Of a stretch of 64,000 bases of DNA, positions 9,148 to 17,397 are shown in pieces; positions within the stretch are counted from its first letter, which is position 1; each line of letters opens with the position of its first letter. The DNA is from Scandinavium goeteborgense (GTDB taxonomy: Bacteria; Pseudomonadota; Gammaproteobacteria; Enterobacterales; Enterobacteriaceae). Under the pieces are notes generated by a model. It did not search any database, was not told where the DNA came from, and saw nothing but the letters and a program-made list of their open reading frames with translations. Location: positions 2,833,177 through 2,897,176 of the forward strand of contig NZ_CP054058.1 in NCBI RefSeq assembly GCF_003935895.2, written 5' to 3'. The translations under genes were made by a program, and so were the position numbers.

Positions 9148-9324
9148 CTAGCTATTACGATTGCTGCCGTGGCTGTTTTTACCCCCTTTCTTGCCAGCTT
9201 CAGAGGCGCGCTGAGGGTCGTTTTTGAAGTTACCCCCGCTGTGCTGGCCACCTTTACGACCTGCTTCTGATGCTCTATCACGGTCTTCGGCGAAATTACC
9301 CGAACCGCCACGATGGTTTGCCAT
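9148..9324 (-). CDS. ymdF: YmdF, small KGG-repeat stress protein
   Basis: A short minus-strand gene of 58 codons encodes MANHRGGSGNFAEDRDRASE followed by two copies of the AGRKGG or AGKKGG motif, ending KNSHGSNRNS. This is the YmdF/YciG (con-10-like, KGG domain) family of small hydrophilic proteins. YciG-type members are associated with general stress and motility, and their biochemical role is unknown. A good GGAGG ribosome site (TTGGAGGTCCGTAATG) fixes the start. In E. coli, ymdF lies beside wrbA and the rut operon, so its position here is a retained backbone marker even though rut is gone. Confidence 0.9.
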   Translation of the reverse strand: MANHRGGSGNFAEDRDRASEAGRKGGQHSGGNFKNDPQRASEAGKKGGKNSHGSNRNS

Positions 9325-9653
9325 TACGGACCTCCAATCAATTGTTCAGACATCATATTGCATTACGTGATGTGGAATATTCCACTGCGCGGAGACCGGC
9401 CAGAGGCCTGTTTATCGCCGCGTGGAACTAAGCTTAGTGGAAGCCTCTCATTCCTCCAGTAAACGGTAATATCTTGCAACATGCGCTCAGCGGAAAGTAT
9501 GAGTTTGCCGCTCCGCGTCGCATAAGCGACTCTTATGGCTTATGAAAAATTCGCACAGGAAAGTGTGTCATTTTGCTACAGGACAATTGCTGCTTACCGT
9601 TACGCTCAACTGACTGAATTAACAATTGTTTTCCCCAATGAGTGGGCACAACG
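9325..9653. other. Gene-poor gap between ymdF and the small exported protein
   Basis: I see no open frame with a credible start or family match in these 329 bases. The part next to ymdF must hold its promoter. There are imperfect inverted repeats such as TGGAATATTCCA near 9372 and GACCGGCCAGAGGCC, but no clear terminator or RNA gene. Confidence 0.5.
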
Positions 9654-9938
9654 TCAGCCGTGTAAATTGCCGACGTAAACGCCTTGCTTCATCAGCGCCA
9701 CTTTTCCTGTTGTATAAACAATCACCTGGTATAAACCGGAGCTGTAAACGGTGGCGTTGGACGTTTTCTCATCCAGCGCACATGGCTTGTCATCCAGGTA
9801 GGCGAAATAGCCATTATCTATGCGGAAACTGACCCCATAACCTTCATAACTGTGCGCCATCTGTGTTGCCGCCTGGCAGAACAGCGAGGTTCCAGCCAGC
9901 AGGAGACCTAACACGACAGACTTCATGCTCATCATCAT
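9654..9938 (-). CDS. Small exported protein downstream of the adhesin
   Basis: This 94-residue protein has a clear signal peptide (VVLGLLLAGTSLFCQA) and a mature domain of about 70 residues rich in Tyr and Gly, with one cysteine after cleavage. I do not recognise a family. It starts 70 bases after the adhesin stop on the same strand, with a GGGGCT-AGCCCC hairpin between (9981-9996) that lacks a T tract on this strand, so the two may be cotranscribed. The ATG cluster MMMSM leaves the exact start open by up to four codons. A periplasmic role linked to the adhesin is only suggested by position. Confidence 0.65.
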   Translation of the reverse strand: MMMSMKSVVLGLLLAGTSLFCQAATQMAHSYEGYGVSFRIDNGYFAYLDDKPCALDEKTSNATVYSSGLYQVIVYTTGKVALMKQGVYVGNLHG

Positions 9939-10008
9939 TCACTCTTTTTATTTCCGTTCAGGACGGAGTTTTATTTTTGTGGGGCTGATTAGCCCCGCTA
10001 GAAATGGA

Positions 10009-11823
10009 TCACCAGCCGATGGAAACGCCTGCGCCATAGCCGACATTTTGTTGGGTGTCGTCTGACACAGAGGCTTTAACAATGACGCTTTGCGATACGC
10101 GCGCCGACATCCCTACTGCGACGGCATTTTCACCTTCGTAGCCGCCCACGCCCGCGCCGACGGAGAAGGTTTGCCCCTGAATGACCTGAGGAATATTCGC
10201 CTGAGCCATCGCACCGGACGCCCCTGCCGCCGCATCGTGTTTATTGCTGTCGACTTCAGACTTCAGGCTGCTGAAGTTATTATTCAACTTGTTAATTTGC
10301 GAGGTATTACTCGACACCTGCGTTTGCGTGGCGTGGACGTCCGAATGAACGGTTTGGATGTTATTTCCATTGGTATCGATATCGCGGCGGTTTTCAGCAA
10401 TTGCCGTTTGGTTATTGCCGATGAATTTTTCATCCTGCTTTATGGCATCGCTATTTTTTACGATCGCATTCTGATTTTGCGCGATATCTTTATGGTTGCG
10501 GTCAATCTCATGACTGTTATCAGCGATGTGGCTGCTGTTGTCTGCCACCGCTTCGCGCGTACGCTGGATTTGGTCATGAGTCTGCTTAAGACCTTCCTTG
10601 TTCTTTTCGATATCGTGTTCGTCCTGAACAATCGCATCGCTATTTGCGGTGACCACTTCGCGGGTCTTATCAATCGCAGCGTAGTTTTGTGCAATACCGT
10701 TCTGGTTTTTCGCAATGTCTTTTTCGTCGTGAGCGATCGCGTCGCTGTTCGTATTGACTACTTCACGGGTGCGGCGAATAGCTTCGTTGTTCTGCTTAAC
10801 ATCATTATGGTTCTGGGTAATGCCTGCAGCGTTCTGCGCAATATCGTTACTGCTTTCTGCAACCGTGTCACTGGTCTGCTTTATGGCTTGCTGATTCTGC
10901 GCAACGGCATCTTCAGTTTTCACAATATCGTGGTGGTTTTCCGCAATATCATTATGGTTCCGGGTAATGCCTGCCGCGTTCTGCGCAATATCGTTACTGT
11001 TTTCTGCAACCGTGTTGCTGGTCTGCTTTATGGCTTGCTGATTCTGCGCAACAGCATCTTCAGTTTTCACAATATCGTGGTGGTTTTCCGCGATATCGTT
11101 ATGGTTCTGAGTAATGCCTTCGGCATTGAGCGCAATACCGTGACTGTTTTCTGCAACCGTGTCACCGGTCTGTTTGATGGCTTGCTGGTTCTGCGCAACG
11201 GCATCTTCAGTTTTCACAATATCGTGGTGGTTTTCCGCAATATCATTATGGTTCCGGGTAATGCCTGCCGCGTTCTGCGCAATATCGTTACTGTTTTCTG
11301 CAACCGTGTCACTGGTCTGCTTTATGGCTTGCTGATTCTGCGCAACGGCATCTTCCGTTTTCGCGATATCGTGGTGGTTTTCCGCAATATCGTTATGGTT
11401 CTGGGTAATGCCTGCCGCGTTCTGTGCAATATCTTGGTTATCCTGATCAAGCGTCGTTTTTAACGGCGCGATCAGGTTATCCGTGTAGCTATGGGTATCA
11501 GGATCGGGGGCTGGACCTGAAGGAGTTATTGACGATTCAAGATTGACCATTGGCACGCTATTGTTTGTGCTGAGCGGGATCTGATCTAAGGTCAAATAAC
11601 CATTAGTCGCGGGGTTCCATGGCTTATTGCCCGACAGATAAGTATTGGCTTCTTGAAGCGTATTCTTTCTCATAACTTCGTTGTAAACATCTGGGGCGAT
11701 TTTTTGAATTTCTGGATGCAACGTAAAATAAGCATTGGCCGCATTCAGATCGGCCCCCGTCAACGCATAGGCGGAAGGAACAATGGCAGTGAAAAGCAGA
11801 CAAGCAGGCACTAAAAATTTCAT
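10009..11823 (-). CDS. Trimeric autotransporter adhesin (YadA-anchor), repeat stalk
   Basis: The 604-residue product has a short signal peptide (about 1-20, ending AYA) and no extended ESPR signal. A non-repetitive N-terminal region of about 100 residues is followed by a coiled-coil stalk from about residue 125 to 510. The last roughly 90 residues are a YadA-type membrane anchor (SVGAGVGGYEG, ending GAGVSIGW with the terminal aromatic). The stalk is nearly pure heptads of the form xxIxxNx. Residues 136-331 are four 49-residue units of seven heptads each. Asn or Thr sits in the second core position of most heptads, the N@d pattern known from trimeric autotransporters. No recognisable head domain is seen. 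Expected role: outer-membrane adhesin with passenger exposed outside. Confidence 0.88.
   Translation of the reverse strand: MKFLVPACLLFTAIVPSAYALTGADLNAANAYFTLHPEIQKIAPDVYNEVMRKNTLQEANTYLSGNKPWNPATNGYLTLDQIPLSTNNSVPMVNLESSITPSGPAPDPDTHSYTDNLIAPLKTTLDQDNQDIAQNAAGITQNHNDIAENHHDIAKTEDAVAQNQQAIKQTSDTVAENSNDIAQNAAGITRNHNDIAENHHDIVKTEDAVAQNQQAIKQTGDTVAENSHGIALNAEGITQNHNDIAENHHDIVKTEDAVAQNQQAIKQTSNTVAENSNDIAQNAAGITRNHNDIAENHHDIVKTEDAVAQNQQAIKQTSDTVAESSNDIAQNAAGITQNHNDVKQNNEAIRRTREVVNTNSDAIAHDEKDIAKNQNGIAQNYAAIDKTREVVTANSDAIVQDEHDIEKNKEGLKQTHDQIQRTREAVADNSSHIADNSHEIDRNHKDIAQNQNAIVKNSDAIKQDEKFIGNNQTAIAENRRDIDTNGNNIQTVHSDVHATQTQVSSNTSQINKLNNNFSSLKSEVDSNKHDAAAGASGAMAQANIPQVIQGQTFSVGAGVGGYEGENAVAVGMSARVSQSVIVKASVSDDTQQNVGYGAGVSIGW
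10831..11418 (-). repeat. Four tandem 147-bp repeats in the adhesin stalk
   Basis: Units start at 10831, 10978, 11125 and 11272 (each begins GTTCTGCGCAATATCG or a variant on the plus strand), exactly 147 bp apart and nearly identical. The unit at 11125 differs most. Degenerate copies flank both ends. Because 147 bp is 49 codons, or seven heptads, gain or loss of a unit keeps both frame and coiled-coil register. Confidence 0.95.
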
Positions 11824-12251
11824 TAAATTACCATCAGATCATTATTTAAAGGTCGAGGGAATATCAGTACAAATGTCCTGAGCTGAAACCTGGATTGACA
11901 CCTTACAAACAAAAATTCCTTTTTCCCTGGTGATGGCCAGTTAAGCGGAAGTGATTTTAGAGGTACGGGAAAGTGTAAAATTTGATTTAAGATAATTTTT
12001 CAAAATGTTTCACATGAGAAAAATTTGAGTTGTGAATAATTAAGACCAGTAACTGTTGATGATTGTTACAGCACGAATAGCTTAGACAGCAGGAGTTGTA
12101 GTAAAGATGTGAAACAGGGTTTCATTTGAAAAAAACGCCACCGCCTCGCTTTTCCCGCTTAAATCCCGACCGAGAGTTGACCAGACCCGGTATGTGACCA
12201 ACACTTTCAAGAGTATCTTCCTTATACAGTGTCATTACGGAGAATAAGGCT
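11824..12251. other. AT-rich divergent promoter gap between adhesin and wrbA
   Basis: These 428 bases are visibly AT-rich from about 11960 to 12080 and contain no credible gene. The divergent promoters of the adhesin and wrbA must lie here. The wrbA ribosome site is ACGGAGAATAAGG just before its ATG. I see no operator I can name. Confidence 0.5.
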
Positions 12252-12857
12252 ATGAGTGGAAACGCAAAAATTCTGGTTCTTTTTTATTCCATGTATGGAC
12301 ACATCGAAACAATGGCGCAGTCCATTGCGGATGGTGCGAACCAGGTAGATGGCGTTGATGTGACGGTAAAACGCGTGCCTGAAACGATGTCGGCGGAGGT
12401 GTTCGCCAAGTCGGGCGGCAAGACGCATACCGCCCCGGTTGCCACCCCGCAGGAACTGGCGGATTACGATGCCATCATCTTCGGGACGCCAACCCGCTTC
12501 GGCAATATGGCCGGGCAAATGCGCACCTTCCTCGATCAAACCGGCGGCCTGTGGGCATCCGGTGCACTGTTCGGCAAACTCGCCAGCGTATTTAGTTCCA
12601 CCGGCACTGGCGGCGGTCAGGAACAAACCATTACGTCGACATGGACGACCCTCGCCCACCACGGCATGGTCATTGTGCCGATCGGCTACGGCGCGCAGGA
12701 ATTATTCGATGTCTCTCAGGTACGCGGCGGCACGCCGTATGGCGCGACCACCATTGCAGGAGGTGATGGTTCGCGTCAGCCCAGCCAGGAAGAACTGGCG
12801 ATTGCCCGCTATCAGGGTCAACACGTTGCCAATCTGGCGCAAAAACTGAAAAGCTAA
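12252..12857 (+). CDS. wrbA: WrbA, NAD(P)H:quinone oxidoreductase
   Basis: WrbA is a tetrameric flavodoxin-like FMN enzyme that reduces quinones by two electrons and is a stress-associated protein in E. coli. The 201-residue product contains the FMN-binding [10 protein letters not shown] segment, GTPTRFGNM, and [13 protein letters not shown]. The first 55 or so residues are more divergent from E. coli WrbA than the rest, and the protein is three residues longer at the N-terminus. yccJ follows after 21 bases and should be cotranscribed, as in E. coli. Confidence 0.95.
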   Translation: MSGNAKILVLFYSMYGHIETMAQSIADGANQVDGVDVTVKRVPETMSAEVFAKSGGKTHTAPVATPQELADYDAIIFGTPTRFGNMAGQMRTFLDQTGGLWASGALFGKLASVFSSTGTGGGQEQTITSTWTTLAHHGMVIVPIGYGAQELFDVSQVRGGTPYGATTIAGGDGSRQPSQEELAIARYQGQHVANLAQKLKS

Positions 12858-12878
12858 ACTTCTGTCAGGAGGAATACT

Positions 12879-13106
12879 ATGCCAACACAGGAATCAAAAG
12901 CGCATCACGTCGGTGAATGGGCGAGCTTGCGAAACACCTCACCGGAAATCGCCGAGGCCATTTTCGAACTGGTGAAGTACGACGAAAAACTGGCTGAAAA
13001 AGTCTGGGAAGAAGGCAGCGATGAAGTGCTGGCGCTGGCCTTTAAGAAAACTGATAAAGACTCGCTGTTCTGGGGCGAACAAACCATCGAACGTAAAAAT
13101 GTCTGA
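12879..13106 (+). CDS. yccJ: YccJ, small conserved protein
   Basis: This is a 75-residue acidic cytoplasmic protein matching E. coli YccJ in length and sequence ([33 protein letters not shown]). Its function is unknown. It always travels behind wrbA, and here an AGGAGG ribosome site stands between the two. A strong terminator follows. Confidence 0.92.
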   Translation: MPTQESKAHHVGEWASLRNTSPEIAEAIFELVKYDEKLAEKVWEEGSDEVLALAFKKTDKDSLFWGEQTIERKNV

Positions 13107-13112
13107 TACAGA

Positions 13113-13141
13113 CTCCCCCGCCAGGCGGGGGAGAATCCTTT
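13113..13141 (+). terminator. Terminator between convergent yccJ and agp
   Basis: CTCCCCCG and CGGGGGAG arms form a strong hairpin followed by AATCCTTTTTA on the plus strand. It sits in the 35-base gap between the two convergent stops, so it may slow transcription from both sides. Confidence 0.8.
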
Positions 13142-14383
13142 TTACTTCGCCGCGTTATTCAGCACTTCATTAAACTTATCTACTGGGCAATATCCGTCCG
13201 CATCGACCGGACAACCTTTCAGCTCCAGCGTGACGCGTTGCGGCGGCGCTTGCAGCGTCAGCACATCTGCATTACGCAGCTGCTCTGTGCTCTGATACAG
13301 GTATTCGATTTTCATCAGCTCGCGGTTTCCGGCCGCATCGCGCCAGCGTTCAAACACAATTTTGCCGCCGATTGGCGTGCGTTCGTACTGATCGTGGAGC
13401 GTATACGGTTTGAAATCGAGCGCCTTCAGCAGCGATGCGATATTCGAGTCATGTCCCACCAGCAGCGTCACTTTCGGGCCTTTTCCGGCGTCGGTGACCA
13501 GCGTTTTATCGATGTATTTCACCAGCGGTGCCGCCACGTTACGGGCCACTTCCGGTGAAGTAAACAGGCTGTCCTGGTAGCCATTTTTCAGTTCTGACAG
13601 CACGCGCCACTGTTTGTCAGTTTTGATTTGCCCCCACGCGACCTGATCGGCTGGGAAACCTTCGTAATACTGGAGGGTGAAGGCATCAACCAGCGAGTTG
13701 CCCACTTTTAACGGCCCATCGACACCCGGCTCTTTTTCATACGGCGCGCTGAAGGTGTCTTTGGCCTCGCTCAGGGAGCACACTTTCTTCTCTTTGCAGG
13801 CCGGGGAGTTTTGGTAATCAACGAGGGTTTCCAGCAGTTTATAGCTTTCGCCCAGATGCATTTTCTGACGCTCGTCGCTCATTGCCTTCACCGCCTGCTG
13901 GCTGAAAGCAGCGGAAGAATCGGTGATCACCGGGTTAAACGTCGGGTCCATGGTGCCCATTTTGTCCTGATGATGGACTGGCACATCACAGCCAGGAAAC
14001 GCGCCGGTGATGAAGAACTGTGCGGTGGCGACGGTGCGTTGCAGACTGTTGGCATAGGCATAAACCGCATCTGCCGGCGGGCATTCGCCCGTGGTCACCA
14101 TCCCTTTTTCGGCCAACCATTCACGCATGTAATGGCCCATATACACTTCGAGCACACCGCCTTTCGTGGTGAGCTGTCCGCCCGGGACATCCCACTCCGG
14201 CCATTTGTTTGGCGTGGATTGTTCAAGAACGCTGCCATTATTGGCGAGCGGCGCACGCAGGTTGTGCCGGCTCATGATCAACACCTGCTGGAGCTGATAC
14301 CCCTCTGGCGTGGTTTCTGCCTGGGCCGCAAAGCCCGCCATCATTGAGCCGATAATCGCCACGGCCAGTACGCTTTTTCTCAT
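13142..14383 (-). CDS. agp: Periplasmic glucose-1-phosphatase Agp
   Basis: Agp is a histidine acid phosphatase that cleaves glucose-1-phosphate and related esters in the periplasm and lets cells use it as a carbon source. The product is 413 aa, as in E. coli, with a signal peptide of about 22 residues (ending AAQA-ETT). The active-site RHNLRAP (the RHxxRxP family motif) lies near the N-terminus and the proton-donor HD is in [10 protein letters not shown]. Paired cysteines include the CKEKKVC segment and the C-terminal CPVDADGYC. Confidence 0.96.
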   Translation of the reverse strand: MRKSVLAVAIIGSMMAGFAAQAETTPEGYQLQQVLIMSRHNLRAPLANNGSVLEQSTPNKWPEWDVPGGQLTTKGGVLEVYMGHYMREWLAEKGMVTTGECPPADAVYAYANSLQRTVATAQFFITGAFPGCDVPVHHQDKMGTMDPTFNPVITDSSAAFSQQAVKAMSDERQKMHLGESYKLLETLVDYQNSPACKEKKVCSLSEAKDTFSAPYEKEPGVDGPLKVGNSLVDAFTLQYYEGFPADQVAWGQIKTDKQWRVLSELKNGYQDSLFTSPEVARNVAAPLVKYIDKTLVTDAGKGPKVTLLVGHDSNIASLLKALDFKPYTLHDQYERTPIGGKIVFERWRDAAGNRELMKIEYLYQSTEQLRNADVLTLQAPPQRVTLELKGCPVDADGYCPVDKFNEVLNNAAK

Positions 14384-14489
14384 CCCGCTGTCCTCATGCG
14401 TGTATGTATTCGCTTAAGTGTGACAGATTGGTGACAATTTACCGGGAAGCGAGCCGCAAACTGGCGATTTTCTCTTCTCTTGTGGCTTA

Positions 14490-14948
14490 TTGGTTTTATA
14501 ATAAAACTAACTACCCTATCTGGAGTTCACGTGAAACGTACCCGCCTGGAAGAAAACTGTTGCCCCGTCGCCCGCTCGCTGGACATTATCGGCGACTGGT
14601 GGTCGTTGCTTATCGTTCGTGATGCCTTTCACGGCAAGCGCCGCTTTGGTGAGTTTCAGCGCAGCTTGGGGATCGCCAAGAACATGCTCACCGGCCGCCT
14701 GAAGTTATTGGTGGAAGAAGGCATTCTCGAATTACAGCCTGCCTCAGACGGTAGTGCCTGGCAGGAATATGTGCTGTCGGACAAAGGCCGGGCGCTCCAG
14801 CCCGTGCTGGATTCATTAGCCGAATGGGGTAATGCCTGGCTGCCGGTCAAACACGAGTTTCCTCAAAACTAAAATAATCCTCGCCCATTGGTTGCATAAT
14901 AAAACCATTTAAGCCATGCTCAATTTGGTTTTATGTTGCAACCAAATT
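14490..14948. promoter_or_regulatory. Three TTGGTT-N9-AACCAA palindromes around the HxlR gene
   Basis: The same operator-like palindrome occurs three times: 14490-14510 (TTGGTT, N9, AACTAA) ahead of the HxlR gene, and 14888-14908 (TTGGTT, N9, AACCAT) and 14922-14948 (AATTTGGTT, N9, AACCAAATT, perfect arms) ahead of the SDR gene. Half-site sequence and the nine-base spacer are constant, and the last two are 37 bases centre to centre. HxlR-family dimers bind such dyads, so I infer autoregulation of the regulator and control of the downstream SDR gene. Confidence 0.7.
14531..14872 (+). CDS. HxlR-family winged-helix transcription regulator
   Basis: The GTG start at 14531 is chosen because GGAG lies seven bases upstream and it yields the usual family length of 113 aa beginning VKRTRLEENCCPVARSL. 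The core is the HxlR winged helix: IIGDWWSLLIVRDAF, FGEFQRSLGIAKNMLTGRLK and the wing to about residue 85. Cys10-Cys11 in the N-terminal arm is at the place where many HxlR/YodB-type proteins carry a redox- or electrophile-sensing cysteine. This suggests, but does not prove, quinone or aldehyde sensing. The SDR gene follows in the same direction after 95 bases, with matching palindromes before both. Confidence 0.88.
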   Translation: MKRTRLEENCCPVARSLDIIGDWWSLLIVRDAFHGKRRFGEFQRSLGIAKNMLTGRLKLLVEEGILELQPASDGSAWQEYVLSDKGRALQPVLDSLAEWGNAWLPVKHEFPQN

Positions 14949-14967
14949 ATGACACTGAGGAACTTCC

Positions 14968-15762
14968 ATGAACGCACAACGCCCTGTCGCCGTCGTTACC
15001 GGCGCCTCTTCCGGGATCGGCGCCATTTATGCCGATCGTCTTGCCGCTCGCGGTTACGATTTACTGCTGATCGCCCGTCGGGAAGATCGACTCCAGTCAC
15101 TCGCCCTGCGTCTGCAACAGCAGTACGCCATTGACGTCTCGACCTTAAAAGCCGATCTCAGCCATAACGACGGGATCCGCGAAGTGGAACAACGCCTGCG
15201 CAGCGATGACCGCATTGCGCTACTGGTGAATAATGCCGGATCGGCCCGGATGGGCGGGTTTCTGTCGGTTGATGTCGACGAGCATGAAACCATCCACACG
15301 CTGAATACCACGGCGTTGATGCGTCTGAGCTACGCGGCGCTGGCTCGTTTTTCTGCGCAAAACAGCGGCACGTTGATCAACATCGCGTCGGTCCTCGCTT
15401 TCCACGCCCTCGGTAGCAGCGCCGTTTACAGCGCGACCAAAGCCTGGGTGGTCAACTTCACGCGAGGATTACAAGAAGAGTTTGCCGACAGTAACCTGCG
15501 CATTCAGGCGGTATTGCCTGCAGCCACGGCCACGGAAATCTGGGATCTGTCAGGTGTTGCGCCCGCTACGTTAGCGGAAGGTTCGGTGATGAGTGCGGAG
15601 GATTTGGTCGATGCGGCGCTTGCCGGGCTGGATAACGCCGAACAAGTCACGCTCCCACCGGTGCATGATCTCGCCCTGTGGGACACTTACGAACAGGCAC
15701 GTCTGGCGCTGTTCGCCACCTCCAGAACCGGCGTGCCTGCCCCGCGCTATCAGAAGCGGTGA
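14968..15762 (+). CDS. Short-chain dehydrogenase/reductase (SDR)
   Basis: This 264-residue classical SDR is an NAD(P)-dependent oxidoreductase of unknown substrate. The cofactor motif VTGASSGIG is at residues 11-19 and an RRE follows the second strand (IARREDRL), which favours NADP(H). NNAG, the catalytic serine in INIAS and the YSATK pair complete the active site. The gene has a GAGG ribosome site and is preceded by two copies of the HxlR-type palindrome, so it is probably the target of the adjacent regulator. A role in reducing a reactive carbonyl is an inference from that pairing. Confidence 0.88.
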   Translation: MNAQRPVAVVTGASSGIGAIYADRLAARGYDLLLIARREDRLQSLALRLQQQYAIDVSTLKADLSHNDGIREVEQRLRSDDRIALLVNNAGSARMGGFLSVDVDEHETIHTLNTTALMRLSYAALARFSAQNSGTLINIASVLAFHALGSSAVYSATKAWVVNFTRGLQEEFADSNLRIQAVLPAATATEIWDLSGVAPATLAEGSVMSAEDLVDAALAGLDNAEQVTLPPVHDLALWDTYEQARLALFATSRTGVPAPRYQKR

Positions 15763-15804
15763 CTGAAAACAGGGTGGTCTTCGCGCCACCCTGCGGCCAG
15801 GGCG

Positions 15805-16032
15805 TTATTCCGCAACGGGCAAGGCGGTCAGCGTGCAAATAGCCGTATGTTTCCCACCGCGTCGGTCGGTAATCGTCACCGTATCACCGGCTTTTTTACC
15901 TTCACACGGTTTTACCATCGTGTCGGTAAAATGCTGACGCATCTGTTGTTGACTGGTTGGCGCGGCTTGCGCGGCCCCCGCTGTCATCGCACCCGCCAGC
16001 ACCAGTAACGTTAGGGCAATTGTCGATTTCAT
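15805..16032 (-). CDS. Small exported protein of unknown function
   Basis: The start at 16032 is chosen because GGAGAG lies just upstream and it opens directly into a signal peptide (MKSTIALTLLVLAGAM, ending AQA-AP). The mature protein is about 52 residues, with two cysteines (KPCEGKKAGD and HTAICTL) that could form a disulfide. I cannot assign a family. It is convergent with the SDR gene, and a CAGGGTGG/CCACCCTG inverted repeat (15770-15793) without a T tract lies between them. Confidence 0.65.
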   Translation of the reverse strand: MKSTIALTLLVLAGAMTAGAAQAAPTSQQQMRQHFTDTMVKPCEGKKAGDTVTITDRRGGKHTAICTLTALPVAE

Positions 16033-16174
16033 CTTTCTCTCCGGACTAGGCTCATTCTGACGCACCTTAACATTCTGCTTTGCGGCTTACTGTAAATTCC
16101 ATTTGCCGATTGTTACCTGGCCTGTGCTGCATTTCAAAAAGCTGAGTCCGATAAAACTGAGTAATCCAAAAAGC

Positions 16175-16205
16175 AAAAGCCCGCGATAATCGCGGGCTTT
16201 ATTAT
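16175..16205 (-). terminator. Terminator after the 11-residue-repeat protein gene
   Basis: AAAGCCCGCG and CGCGGGCTTT arms flank ATAAT, giving U-rich ends in both directions. It lies about 20 bases past the stop of the minus-strand gene at 16225. Confidence 0.8.
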
Positions 16206-16224
16206 TTATAACGGTTAAACCGTA

Positions 16225-16638
16225 TTATTCAGAGACGCTTTTCTTCACGTCCTGGGCACCGGCTTTGGTTTTATCCCATGCCTTAGAGCTGCCTTCTTTG
16301 GTGGCATCCCAGGCTTTCTGGCTACCTTCTTTGGTGCCGTTCCAGGCTTTTTCAGAGCCCTGCTTGGTTTTATCCCAGGCCTTCTCGCTGCCTTCTTTGG
16401 TATTATTCCAGGCCTTCTGGCTGTCTTGCTTCATCTTATCAGTGGTTGAGCCGTCGCTTTTCGCTTTGCTCATTTGTTCCTGAGTACGATGTTCGGTCTG
16501 ATGCAGTTTTTCTTTAGCTGTGTCGGCGCCAGCGTGGGCGGCCTGAACGGTCTCATCTGTTGCATGCTGCATTTCGCCCTGGGCCATTGCACCGGTAGCG
16601 ACAAACAGAAGGGACAAAGCGATTGCTGTCTTTTTCAT
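16225..16638 (-). CDS. Exported protein with five 11-residue KAW repeats
   Basis: This is a 137-residue protein with a signal peptide (about 1-19, ending AMA). After a 45-residue polar spacer rich in His, Gln and Thr, it carries five tandem repeats of the form SxKAWxxTKxG between roughly residues 73 and 127. Hendecad repeats rich in Lys, Ala, Thr and Glu resemble the 11-mer amphipathic helices of LEA-type desiccation proteins and of apolipoprotein-like surface binders. The regular Trp suggests one face meets a membrane or partner. I do not recognise a named enterobacterial family with confidence. Location is presumably periplasmic, since no lipobox or anchor is seen. Confidence 0.75.
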   Translation of the reverse strand: MKKTAIALSLLFVATGAMAQGEMQHATDETVQAAHAGADTAKEKLHQTEHRTQEQMSKAKSDGSTTDKMKQDSQKAWNNTKEGSEKAWDKTKQGSEKAWNGTKEGSQKAWDATKEGSSKAWDKTKAGAQDVKKSVSE

Positions 16639-16778
16639 TTTAACTATTCCTTTTATCAGAGTCCGGCTATTACTCTATTTTTCAGGAACGATAACGACAA
16701 GGCGATAAATCCTAATTGGATCAATGGGGTGATTGCACAATAATTATCCGCGTTGCTATCGCCCTGTCAGTTTTTAAT

Positions 16779-17246
16779 TTATTTCACGTTAAGCTGCTGC
16801 CAGCGTTTATACACGTTGATGGCTTCCGGATCGGCCTGATGTACCATCGGCAAACGCCGCTGCTCAATCGGCTTGGCAAATTCGCCGTAGAAGGTTTCCA
16901 GCTCAAAATATTTGCGATCGTCGCGGTAATACGGAACGTACTCTTCGCGGGTGGTGATGTAAATCACGCGGTTTGGGCTGCAGTAATACAACGCGCCGAG
17001 GCACATGGGGCACGGGCTCGCCAGAATATAGATATCACAGTCGCTAAGATTTTCGGTTCCCAGCTTGCGACACGCTTCACGCACCGCAAGAATTTCTGCA
17101 TGCGCCGTCGGGTCATTGGTCTGGGCAACCTGATTCGGGCTTTCTGCAATGATTTCATCCCCGCGAACAACCACCGTGGCAAACGGTCTGCCGCCCTCTT
17201 CCACGTTGTTCATTGCCAGCTGAATAGTGCGTTTTACGAAATCCAT
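16779..17246 (-). CDS. Guanine-deaminase-like nucleoside/nucleobase deaminase
   Basis: The start at 17246 follows an AAGGAG site, giving 155 residues. The zinc-dependent cytidine deaminase fold is marked by His49-Ala-Glu51 (HAE) and Pro78-Cys79-xx-Cys82 (PCPMC), and NDPTAHAE extends the match. Overall length, GRPFATVVV, CLGALYY and the C-terminal RRLPMV-Trp region are closest to bacterial guanine deaminase of the Bacillus GuaD type, not to TadA. The substrate is therefore likely guanine or a related base, but this is not proven. It is divergent from a CynR-type LysR regulator, which probably controls it. Confidence 0.75.
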   Translation of the reverse strand: MDFVKRTIQLAMNNVEEGGRPFATVVVRGDEIIAESPNQVAQTNDPTAHAEILAVREACRKLGTENLSDCDIYILASPCPMCLGALYYCSPNRVIYITTREEYVPYYRDDRKYFELETFYGEFAKPIEQRRLPMVHQADPEAINVYKRWQQLNVK

Positions 17247-17397
17247 CAGGTACTCCTTTGTTTGTGTAATTCCCCGCGCGCCGTCCGTTTCAACGGCATT
17301 CACGCGGTAAGCGATACAAAAAGGGTAGATGACGGAATTGATAAGATAAAAGTCTCAATTATTATGAATACTATAATTTCAGCTTATAGGTCATCTC

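Noticed and set aside
10090-11463. 457-codon plus-strand open frame opposite the adhesin
   Set aside because: It arises because the 147-bp repeats lack stops in the opposite frame. The predicted protein (repeats of VVFRNIIMV type) has no start context or family match, while the minus-strand product has a signal peptide and YadA anchor.
14404-14622. 72-codon open frame overlapping the HxlR gene
   Set aside because: It is out of frame with the clear winged-helix protein and has no start signal.
15770-15793. Terminator between the SDR gene and the small exported protein gene
   Set aside because: The CAGGGTGG/CCACCCTG repeat has no T tract on either side, so only an inverted repeat is claimed in the neighbouring entry.
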